The translations under genes and the position numbers were made by a program. The notes beneath the pieces were generated by a model, which saw nothing but the letters and a program-made list of their open reading frames with translations, was not told the DNA's origin and did not search any database. From JBBWZH01 sp035544115 (GTDB lineage: Bacteria > Actinomycetota > Actinomycetes > Mycobacteriales > CADCTP01), in NCBI GenBank assembly GCA_963714145.1, contig OY970235.1, positions 2,976,001-3,040,000 of the forward strand: 64,000 bases of DNA, given 5' to 3'. How positions within the stretch are numbered: the first letter of the stretch is position 1; each line of letters starts with the position of its first letter. Of this stretch, positions 50,433 to 57,126 are shown one piece after another.

Positions 50433-50462
50433 GAGCCCCGGGCCGTAACGGCCACGGGGCTC
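50433..50462 (+). terminator. Attenuator hairpin before the type I DAHP synthase
   Basis: GAGCCCC pairs with GGGGCTC and the inner GGCCGT with ACGGCC, giving a strong hairpin with one bulge, 20 bases before the DAHP synthase ATG. TCGTCATGTT follows, so T content is modest. Its position between leader peptide and gene supports attenuation. Confidence 0.7.
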
Positions 50463-50481
50463 TCGTCATGTTGGAGCAGAG

Positions 50482-51537
50482 ATGGTCATCGTGATGTCCC
50501 CGCAGGCCGGCGACGCGGCCCTGGCCGAGGTCGTCGGGCACGTCGAGACCGCCGGCGGCAGCGCGTTCATCAGCCGCGGGGTCGCCCGCACGATCATCGG
50601 CGTGGTCGGCGACGAGGCGGTGCTCGGCGCCATCGACGTCGGCACGATGGCCGGCGTCATCGAGGTGCTGCGGATCACCGCGCCGTACAAGCTGGTCAGC
50701 CGCGAGAACCACCAGCACCGATCGACGATCATGGTCGGCGGCGTGCCGATCGGGCCGGACACGTTCACCCTGATCGCCGGCCCGTGCGCGGTCGAGTCGC
50801 TCGAGCAGACGCTGGCCGCCGCCGCGATGGCCCGCCGGGCCGGCGCCACCCTGCTGCGCGGCGGCGCGTTCAAGCCGCGCACCTCGCCGTACGCGTTCCA
50901 GGGGCTGGGCCTGGCCGGGCTGCGCATCCTGGCCGAGGTGCGGGCCGAGACCGGGCTGCCGATCGTGACCGAGATCGTCGACCCGGCCGACCTGGACATG
51001 ATCTGCGAGCACGCCGACATGCTGCAGGTCGGCACCCGGAACATGCAGAACTTCGCGCTGCTGCAGGCGGTCGGCGCGGCCGGCAAGCCGGTGATGCTCA
51101 AGCGCGGGCTGAACGCCACCTACGAGGAGTGGCTGATGGCCGCCGAGTACATCGCGCAGCGCGGCAACCTGGACATCGTGCTGTGCGAGCGCGGCATCCG
51201 GACCTTCGAGACCGCCACCCGCAACACTCTGGACGTCTCCGCGGTGCCGATGGTGCACGACATGTCGCACCTGCCGGTGATCATCGACCCGTCGCACGCG
51301 GCCGGCCGGCGCGACCTGGTGATCCCGCTGGCCCGGGCCGGGATGGCGGTCGGCGCCGACGGCGTGATGGTGGACGTGCACCCGCAGCCCGAGCTGGCCC
51401 GCTGCGACGGCGCCCAGGCCCTGCACGGCGACCTGCTGGACGAACTCACCGTCGCCGTGGCCACCATCCCGCCGCTGGTCGGCCGCTCGCTGGCCACCTT
51501 CGCCTCCGAACCCGCCACCGCCGCCGCCCGCGGTTGA
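50482..51537 (+). CDS. aroF: 3-deoxy-7-phosphoheptulonate synthase, type I-beta
   Basis: This 351-residue enzyme condenses PEP and erythrose-4-phosphate at the entry of aromatic synthesis. The barrel begins at GPCAVESLEQTL; LLRGGAFKPRTSPYAFQGLG, VKR-like MLKRGLNATYEEWLMAAEYI and MSHLPVIIDPSHAAGRRDLV follow. An N-terminal ferredoxin-like (FL) domain of about 70 residues is the regulatory type seen in Thermotoga and Bacillus enzymes. A type II enzyme is encoded 4.6 kb away. GGAG precedes the ATG. Confidence 0.93.
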   Translation: MVIVMSPQAGDAALAEVVGHVETAGGSAFISRGVARTIIGVVGDEAVLGAIDVGTMAGVIEVLRITAPYKLVSRENHQHRSTIMVGGVPIGPDTFTLIAGPCAVESLEQTLAAAAMARRAGATLLRGGAFKPRTSPYAFQGLGLAGLRILAEVRAETGLPIVTEIVDPADLDMICEHADMLQVGTRNMQNFALLQAVGAAGKPVMLKRGLNATYEEWLMAAEYIAQRGNLDIVLCERGIRTFETATRNTLDVSAVPMVHDMSHLPVIIDPSHAAGRRDLVIPLARAGMAVGADGVMVDVHPQPELARCDGAQALHGDLLDELTVAVATIPPLVGRSLATFASEPATAAARG

Positions 51538-51604
51538 CCGCTCTCCCACGGGTCTCCGCTGCGCCGTGGCTTCACCGGGGTGGAGCGCGGGTACGGTCCT
51601 GCGG

Positions 51605-52309
51605 GTGAGCGGGGTGCTGTTCGCGGATCGGGACGCGGCCGGGCGGGCGCTGGGTGACCTGCTGGCCGCCGAGCTGCCGGCGGCCGCGGGCTGGCTGGTG
51701 CTCGGGCTGCCGCGCGGCGGGGTGGTGGTCGCGGCGGCGGTGGCCGCCCGGCTCGGCGCCACGCTGGACGCGTACGTGGTGCGCAAGCTGGGCCTGCCCG
51801 GGCAGCCGGAGCTGGCGATGGGCGCGATCGCCAGCGGCGGCACGGTGGTGCGCAACGAGGAGGTGCTGGCCCGGGCGAAGGTCGGGCCGGCGGTGCTGCG
51901 GCAGGTGGTGCTGGACGAGGCGCGCGAGCTGGTCCGCCGGGAGCGGGCGTACCGGGGTGACCGGCCGCCGGTCCGTCCGACCGGCCGGGACGTGGTCGTG
52001 GTGGACGACGGGATCGCGACCGGGGCGACGGCCCGGGCGGCGCTGCGGGCGCTCCGGTCGGCCGCGCCGCGGCGGCTGGTGCTGGCGGTGCCGGTCGCGC
52101 CGGCGGAGGCCGTCGCGGCGCTCGGCGCGGATGCCGACACCGTCTTCTGCCTTGCCCGACCGAGCCCGTTCGGCGCCGTGGGCCGCTACTACGTGGACTT
52201 CAACCCGACCGGGGACGCCCAGGTCACAGCCCTGCTGGCGGGCGTCGGCGGGCCGGCCGCCGCCGGTTCGCCGAGCGGCCACGAAATCCGGGATGCTGAG
52301 GTAAGGTAA
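51605..52309 (+). CDS. Phosphoribosyltransferase family protein
   Basis: This 234-residue protein has the PRPP loop DVVVVDDGIATGATARAALRALR and a type I PRTase core (LVLGLPRGGVVVAAAVAARLGA, VVRKLGLPGQPELAMGAIASGG). Such proteins occur beside dienelactone hydrolase or alpha/beta hydrolase genes in other genomes; the substrate is unknown. The GTG at 51605 fits the family start. Its stop codon lies inside the iron box of the next operon. Confidence 0.87.
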   Translation: MSGVLFADRDAAGRALGDLLAAELPAAAGWLVLGLPRGGVVVAAAVAARLGATLDAYVVRKLGLPGQPELAMGAIASGGTVVRNEEVLARAKVGPAVLRQVVLDEARELVRRERAYRGDRPPVRPTGRDVVVVDDGIATGATARAALRALRSAAPRRLVLAVPVAPAEAVAALGADADTVFCLARPSPFGAVGRYYVDFNPTGDAQVTALLAGVGGPAAAGSPSGHEIRDAEVR

Positions 52310-52320
52310 GCCTTACCTAC
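52302..52320. promoter_or_regulatory. IdeR/DmdR-type iron box
   Basis: TAAGGTAAG-C-CTTACCTAC matches the 19-base iron box TTAGGTTAGGCTAACCTAA at the core positions of both arms. It lies 15 bases upstream of the bfd start and overlaps the stop codon of the preceding gene. In related bacteria Fe-IdeR can activate iron-storage genes, so bfd and bfr are probably iron responsive. Confidence 0.9.
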
Positions 52321-52335
52321 ACCCGGGGGGTCGTC

Positions 52336-52518
52336 GTGTTCGTCTGCATATGTCGCGCGGTGACCAAGACCGAGGTGCTGGAACAGATCCGGCTCGGCGC
52401 CCACACCGAGCACGAGGTGAGCCGCCGCTGCGGCGCCGGCACCGACTGCGGCAGCTGTCTGGACCAGATCTGCGACCTGATCGACGAGACCACCCTGGCG
52501 GGTGCACCCGCGGCCTGA
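52336..52518 (+). CDS. bfd: Bacterioferritin-associated ferredoxin
   Basis: This 60-residue [2Fe-2S] protein has cluster ligands Cys4, Cys6, Cys38 and Cys41 (FVCICRAVT and GTDCGSCLDQIC). Bfd passes electrons to bacterioferritin to release stored iron. The GTG is preceded by a G-rich site directly after the iron box. bfr lies 83 bases downstream. Confidence 0.93.
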   Translation: MFVCICRAVTKTEVLEQIRLGAHTEHEVSRRCGAGTDCGSCLDQICDLIDETTLAGAPAA

Positions 52519-52601
52519 GGCGCATACCCGCCCTGCCGCCGGGTAGTTGATCTCCGCTCGGAGCCGCCGCATAGACTCGTGGCCCGATCGGAGGGAGAGC
52601 C

Positions 52602-53081
52602 ATGCAGGGCGACAGCAGGGTGATCGAACTGCTGAACGAACAGCTCACCAGTGAACTCACCGCGATCAACCAGTACTTCCTGCACGCCCGGATGCAAGCC
52701 AACTGGGGCTACGTCAAGCTGGCCGCGCACACCCGGGCCGAGTCGATCGACGAGATGCGGCACGCCGAGGTCCTCACCGACCGGATCCTGTTCCTCGAGG
52801 GCCTGCCGAACTACCAGAAGCTGCTGCCGCTGCGGATCGGCCAGGACGTGCGCGAGCAACTGCACGGCGACCTGCAGATCGAGCTCGAGGTGGTGAACCG
52901 GCTGCGGCCGGGCATCGAGTACATGCGCGGGGTGGGTGACGTCACCTCGGCCCGGATCTTCGAGGACATCCTCGCGGACGAGGAGCACCACATCGACTAC
53001 CTGGAGACCGAACTGGCGCTGTACGACAAACTCGGCGAGCCGCTGTACCTGGCCCAGCTGGTCGAACAGCCGAGCAGCTAG
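52602..53081 (+). CDS. bfr: Bacterioferritin
   Basis: This 159-residue ferritin has the ferroxidase ligands (Glu18 in LTSELTAINQYFLH, Glu51 region, His54, Glu94 and Glu127/His130-type residues in ILADEEHHIDYLE) and heme ligand Met52 in IDEMRHAE. It stores iron in a 24-mer shell. GGAGGGAGAG precedes the ATG. The TAG lies in a CTAG shared with the stop of the convergent acyltransferase gene. Confidence 0.96.
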   Translation: MQGDSRVIELLNEQLTSELTAINQYFLHARMQANWGYVKLAAHTRAESIDEMRHAEVLTDRILFLEGLPNYQKLLPLRIGQDVREQLHGDLQIELEVVNRLRPGIEYMRGVGDVTSARIFEDILADEEHHIDYLETELALYDKLGEPLYLAQLVEQPSS

Positions 53082-54094
53082 CTCCCGGGCGGCCGGGACT
53101 GCACGTGGATCCACTGGTCGATCCGCTCCCACCAGGAGAACAGCCAGTCGATCTGGCGGTCCCGGTCGGTCGGCACCTCGTCCGCCGGCACCCGCCACCA
53201 GCGCATCGTGATCACCTTGTCCATCGGCAGCTCGCGCCAGACGTCGCCGACGGTGAGCAGGTGGTCGACGCCGGTGTGGGCGACCCACACCACGTCCGCA
53301 TCCGGGGCCGCGGCCAGCGCCGCGGACACCCCACCCGGGCGGGGCGCCAGCACGTGCCGCATCTGTTCGGCCCGGCGCGCCATCCGGTGCAGCCCGAGCC
53401 GGCGCAGCCGCTCGATCGCCCGGCGCCGGCGCGGCTCGGTGAAGTTGCCGCCCTCCGGAAAGATCACGAACGCGTCGTCGCCGTCCAACCCGCTGGCCAG
53501 CGCCGCGATCTCGGCTTCGACCGTCTCGGCGAGGCGGTCCGGGGCGGGCGAGATGAACGTGTTCGGCAGCCGGTTGAGCAGCACGTCCAGGGCCGGGTCC
53601 CACTGCAGGGTGGCCTTCAGCACGATCCGCGGCTCCCGGGCGTACCAGTTGATCAGCGCGTGGATGAGCAGCAGCGAGTCGCCCGGGCCGGCGTGCCGGC
53701 AGAACACCAGCAGCGGCCGGCCGAGATACTCGTCCGGCGGCGGCCCGGATACCTGGACGGTGACCCGCAGCGCCCGGGTGGCCTCCCGGTACATCACCTT
53801 CAGGTACCAGCGGACCAGGCCGTAGTGCCGGCGCTGGAACGCCGGCGTCCGCACCAGCAGCCCGAACCCGCTGGCCAGCCAGAGCCCGGCCAGCGCCACC
53901 AGCAGCACGGTCTCCAGCACCAGGTGCAACGTGGCCACCCAGAGCACCCGCAGCGGCCGCAACCGCCCCGGCGCCAGCGGCGACGCCAGCACCGACAGCA
54001 GCACCCACACCGGCAGCGTCGCGACCGCCACGCCGGCGAGCGCGATCACGACCGGCGCCAGCACCAGCCGGCGCACCCACCACGGCGGCACCAT
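53078..54094 (-). CDS. 1-acylglycerol-3-phosphate acyltransferase (PlsC family)
   Basis: This 338-residue membrane protein has two or three N-terminal helices and the acyltransferase motifs H-x4-D (FCRHAGPGDSLLL) and FPEGGNFTEPRRR. It probably acylates lysophosphatidate or a mannolipid. Rv2182c is the matching gene in M. tuberculosis. The ATG at 54094 is chosen, with GTG at 54106 as an alternative; neither has a strong ribosome site. Confidence 0.87.
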   Translation of the reverse strand: MVPPWWVRRLVLAPVVIALAGVAVATLPVWVLLSVLASPLAPGRLRPLRVLWVATLHLVLETVLLVALAGLWLASGFGLLVRTPAFQRRHYGLVRWYLKVMYREATRALRVTVQVSGPPPDEYLGRPLLVFCRHAGPGDSLLLIHALINWYAREPRIVLKATLQWDPALDVLLNRLPNTFISPAPDRLAETVEAEIAALASGLDGDDAFVIFPEGGNFTEPRRRRAIERLRRLGLHRMARRAEQMRHVLAPRPGGVSAALAAAPDADVVWVAHTGVDHLLTVGDVWRELPMDKVITMRWWRVPADEVPTDRDRQIDWLFSWWERIDQWIHVQSRPPGS

Positions 54095-54167
54095 CGGCGG
54101 CGACACTAGCGCCCGGCAGGGCCCGCGCACGCCCGGGCGGCGGGGGTGGGCCGGGCGGGCGGCGGCG

Positions 54168-55043
54168 TCACGGGCCCGGTGGCGTGCGGGTGCGGACGTG
54201 CGTCCGGAGGTAGTCGAGGCTGGCCCGGTGGGCGGCCTCGGAGCGGCGGCTCACCCTGGAGAAATCGCGGTAGCGCAACACGGACAGGTCGTCGTAGCGG
54301 GGTGCGGAGACGTCGCCGGTCGGCAGCACGTGCACCTCGGTGCCGGCGGGCAGGCTGGCCATGTCCCGGGCGAACCGGTGCCGGCGGGCGATCTCGAACG
54401 CGACCAGCGCGACCTCCCAGGGCCGGCGCGGCGGCCGCAGCGGCCGGTCGATCCGGCCAACGTGCAGTACGAAGATCCGCTGCGCGCCGGCCTCCACCGC
54501 GCGGCTGACCGGAATGCTGTTGACCAGGCCGCCGTCCAGGAAGTGCTCGCCGTCCACCTCGGCCGGCGGCAGCAGCCCGGGCACCGCACACGACGCCAGC
54601 ACCGCGTCGGCCACCGGGCCGCGGTCGAACCAGTGCTCGGCGGCCCGCTCGATGCTGGCCGCGCAGCACTGGAACGGCACCACCAGCTCCTCGATCCGGG
54701 CGTCCGGGCCCAGCTCGCGATCCAGCGCGTGCCGCAGCGGGGCGGCCGGATGCAGGTGCGTGCCGCTGCTGACCAGCGTGCGCAGCCGGCCGACCGCGGA
54801 GCCGAAGACCCCGCCGGCCGCCGCGGCCGCCCACAACTCGCGCAGCCGGCCGATCGCGGCCGGGCCCGGGTCGGCCGCGAGCAGTGCCCCGTTCAGCGCG
54901 CCGACCGAGGTACCGAAGATCAGGTCCGGCCGGATGCCGGCGTCCAGCAGCGCGGCCAGCATGCCGACCTGCACCGCACCGAGCACACCGCCACCGCCGA
55001 GCACGAACGCGGTCCGCGCTCCGTCGTCGCCGGGGTGATCCAC
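54168..55043 (-). CDS. Patatin-like phospholipase
   Basis: This 291-residue protein has the oxyanion loop LGGGGVLGAVQVGML, nucleophile Ser46 in GTSVGAL and the catalytic Asp in FLDGGLVNSIPV. It should be a cytoplasmic or membrane-associated lipid acyl hydrolase. No signal peptide is visible. It lies between the type II DAHP synthase and the acyltransferase on the same strand. Confidence 0.92.
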   Translation of the reverse strand: MDHPGDDGARTAFVLGGGGVLGAVQVGMLAALLDAGIRPDLIFGTSVGALNGALLAADPGPAAIGRLRELWAAAAAGGVFGSAVGRLRTLVSSGTHLHPAAPLRHALDRELGPDARIEELVVPFQCCAASIERAAEHWFDRGPVADAVLASCAVPGLLPPAEVDGEHFLDGGLVNSIPVSRAVEAGAQRIFVLHVGRIDRPLRPPRRPWEVALVAFEIARRHRFARDMASLPAGTEVHVLPTGDVSAPRYDDLSVLRYRDFSRVSRRSEAAHRASLDYLRTHVRTRTPPGP

Positions 55044-55052
55044 ACCCGCTTC

Positions 55053-56408
55053 CTACCCACGCAGCATCTCGGCCACCTCGAACGCCAGTTCCAATGCCTG
55101 CTGGGTGTTCAGGCGCGGGTCGCACGCGGTCTCGTACCGGCCGGCCAGGTCGTCGTCGCCGATCTCCTGGGCACCGCCGACGCACTCGGTCACGTCGTCG
55201 CCGGTCAGCTCGACGTGGATGCCGCCGGGGAACGTGCCCAGTGCCTTGTGCACCTCGAAGAAGCCGCGGACCTCGTCCACGATCCGCTCGAAGTGCCTGG
55301 TCTTGTAGCCGCTCGGGCTCTCCACCGTGTTGCCGTGCATGGGGTCGCACTGCCAGATCACCGGGTGCCCGGTGGCGGCGATCCGCTGCACGATGGGCGG
55401 TAGCAGGTCGCGCACCCGCTGGTTACCCATCCGGGAGATCAGCGTCAGCCGGCCCGGGTGGCGCTTCGGGTCGAGCCGCTCGACCAGCTCGACCGCGGTC
55501 TCCGGGCTGGTCGTCGGCCCGAGCTTCACCCCGATCGGGTTGGCCAGCCGGGAGACGAAGTCGACGTGCGCCCCGGCCAGATCGCGGGTCCGCTCCCCCA
55601 CCCAGACGAAGTGCCCGGACAGGTCGTACGCGGCCGGGCCGGACCGGCGGGTCAGCGCCCGGTCGTAGTCCAGGATCAGCGCCTCGTGGCTGGCGTACAG
55701 CTCGACCCGGTGCAGCGCCTCGTCCCGCACCCCGCAGGCGCGCATGAACTCCATCGCCCGGTCGATCTCGCGGGCCAGCACCTCGTACCGGGCGCCGGCC
55801 GCGGACGTGCGGACGAAGTCCTTGTTCCAGTCGTGCACCCGGTGCATGTCCGCCTCGCCGCCGGTGGCGAACGCGCGCAGCAGGTTCAGCGTGCTGGCCG
55901 CGGTGTGGTAGGCCCGGACCAGCCGGGCCGGGTCCGGCGTACGTTCGGCCAGCGTCGGCGCGAAGCCGTTCACCATGTCGCCCCGGTACGACGGCAGCCC
56001 GGTCGCATCCAGATTGGACGATCGCGGTTTGGCATACTGGCCGGCGATCCGGGCGACCTTCACCACCGGCAGGCTGGCGCCGTAGGTGAGCACGACAGCC
56101 ATCTGCAGCAGGGTCTTCAGCGTCGCCCGCAGCGCCGGCTCGGTCGCCCCGGCGAACGTCTCGGCACAATCGCCACCCTGCAGCAGGAACGCCTCACCCC
56201 GGGAGACGGCGGCCAGCCGGGCCCGCAGCAGGTCGACCTCGGCCGGCACCACCAGCGGCGGCAACCCGGCCAACTCCATACCGACCCGCCGCAGCGCCGC
56301 CAGGTCGGGCCACTCCGGCTGCTGCGCGGCCGGCAACTCACGCCAGGCGTCCATCTCCGCGGCCTGTGCGCCGTCCGCCACCGCTACCGCCACCGGGTCG
56401 CCCGTCAT
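55053..56408 (-). CDS. aroG: 3-deoxy-7-phosphoheptulonate synthase, type II (plant type)
   Basis: This 451-residue enzyme belongs to the class II DAHP synthases. Signatures are LLQGGDCAETFAG, RIAGQYAKPRSSNLD, YRGDMVNGF, NLLRAFATGGEAD, ANPIGVKLGPTT and VIWQCDPMHGNT. It is the orthologue of Rv2178c by type and neighbourhood. It is much larger than, and unrelated in sequence to, the type I enzyme at 50482, so two regulated entry points exist. Confidence 0.95.
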   Translation of the reverse strand: MTGDPVAVAVADGAQAAEMDAWRELPAAQQPEWPDLAALRRVGMELAGLPPLVVPAEVDLLRARLAAVSRGEAFLLQGGDCAETFAGATEPALRATLKTLLQMAVVLTYGASLPVVKVARIAGQYAKPRSSNLDATGLPSYRGDMVNGFAPTLAERTPDPARLVRAYHTAASTLNLLRAFATGGEADMHRVHDWNKDFVRTSAAGARYEVLAREIDRAMEFMRACGVRDEALHRVELYASHEALILDYDRALTRRSGPAAYDLSGHFVWVGERTRDLAGAHVDFVSRLANPIGVKLGPTTSPETAVELVERLDPKRHPGRLTLISRMGNQRVRDLLPPIVQRIAATGHPVIWQCDPMHGNTVESPSGYKTRHFERIVDEVRGFFEVHKALGTFPGGIHVELTGDDVTECVGGAQEIGDDDLAGRYETACDPRLNTQQALELAFEVAEMLRG

Positions 56409-56610
56409 GCAACCAGCCTAGGACCTCCGGTAACCGCCCGGTTGCCGGGTTCACTCCGCTGGCCTACTCGCGCCCCGCCGCCTCGCCACGCCACCCCCTT
56501 ACCCGAACCCCTCACCCGCGGGCCGAACCTGTCACCCGCGGGCCGAACTCCTCACCCGCGGGCAGGTACCCATCGCCCCGGCGCCGAACCCTCACCCCCG
56601 GGCCGACCCG

Positions 56611-56830
56611 GCGCCGTCGGGCCGCGGCGGCGGGCGGGAAGCCCCAGCGCCGCGCGACGCAGCAGTGGGGTTGGCGTCGCCGGTGACGCCTCTCCCGCAC
56701 CGGTGACGGATTCACACCACCTGGTGATGGCCCTACGCCACCACCACCAGACCGAACCCACCACCCGCAACACGAAGCCCTCACCCACAGGACGAACCCA
56801 CCACCCGCGAGACCGAACCCGTCACCCGCG
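56611..56830. repeat. Duplicated intergenic block, copy 1
   Basis: This block begins GCGCCGTCGGGCCGCGGCGG and contains GACGCAGCAG, CACCGGTGACGGATTCACACC and GATGGCCCTACGCCACCACC. Copy 2 at 56866-57086 follows with a 255-base offset and small differences. Confidence 0.85.
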
Positions 56831-56865
56831 CGAGACCGAACCCGTCACCCCCCGGACCGAACCCA

Positions 56866-57086
56866 GCGCCGCCGGGCCGCGGCGGCGGGCGGGAAGCCCC
56901 AGCGCCGCGCGACGCAGCAGCGGGTGCGGGGTTGGCCTGGCCGGTGACGCGTTTCCCGCACCGGTGACGGATTCACACCACCCGGTGATGGCCCTACGCC
57001 ACCACCACCAGACCCAACCCACCACCCGCGACACGAAGCCCTCACCCGCACGACGAACCCACCACCCGCGAGACCGAACCCGTCAC
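56866..57086. repeat. Duplicated intergenic block, copy 2
   Basis: This copy repeats the block at 56611-56830 with substitutions and a short insertion in the GCAGCGGGTGCGGGGTTGG part. Both copies end in 20-base repeat units. Confidence 0.85.
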
Positions 57087-57126
57087 CCGTGCGGGCGGAC
57101 CTGTCACCCGTGCGAGACCGAACCCG

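Larger units (their letters stand above)
56511..57110 (+). repeat. Second 20-bp repeat region with interspersed duplicated block
   Basis: From 56511 five units are spaced exactly 20 bases apart, with consensus (C/G)TCACCCGCGGGCCGAACC. More units with 20-23 base spacing follow at about 56780-56860 and 57040-57110. The unit is the same as the one upstream of mraZ. Between them lie two copies of a 220-base block. No gene is credible in 56409-57126, and the repeat period breaks any reading frame. Confidence 0.9.

Noticed and set aside
50332..50448. Alternative 38-codon leader frame from ATG at 50332
   Set aside because: It overlaps the aromatic leader in another frame and has no aromatic residues, so it does not explain control of a DAHP synthase; I cannot fully exclude it.
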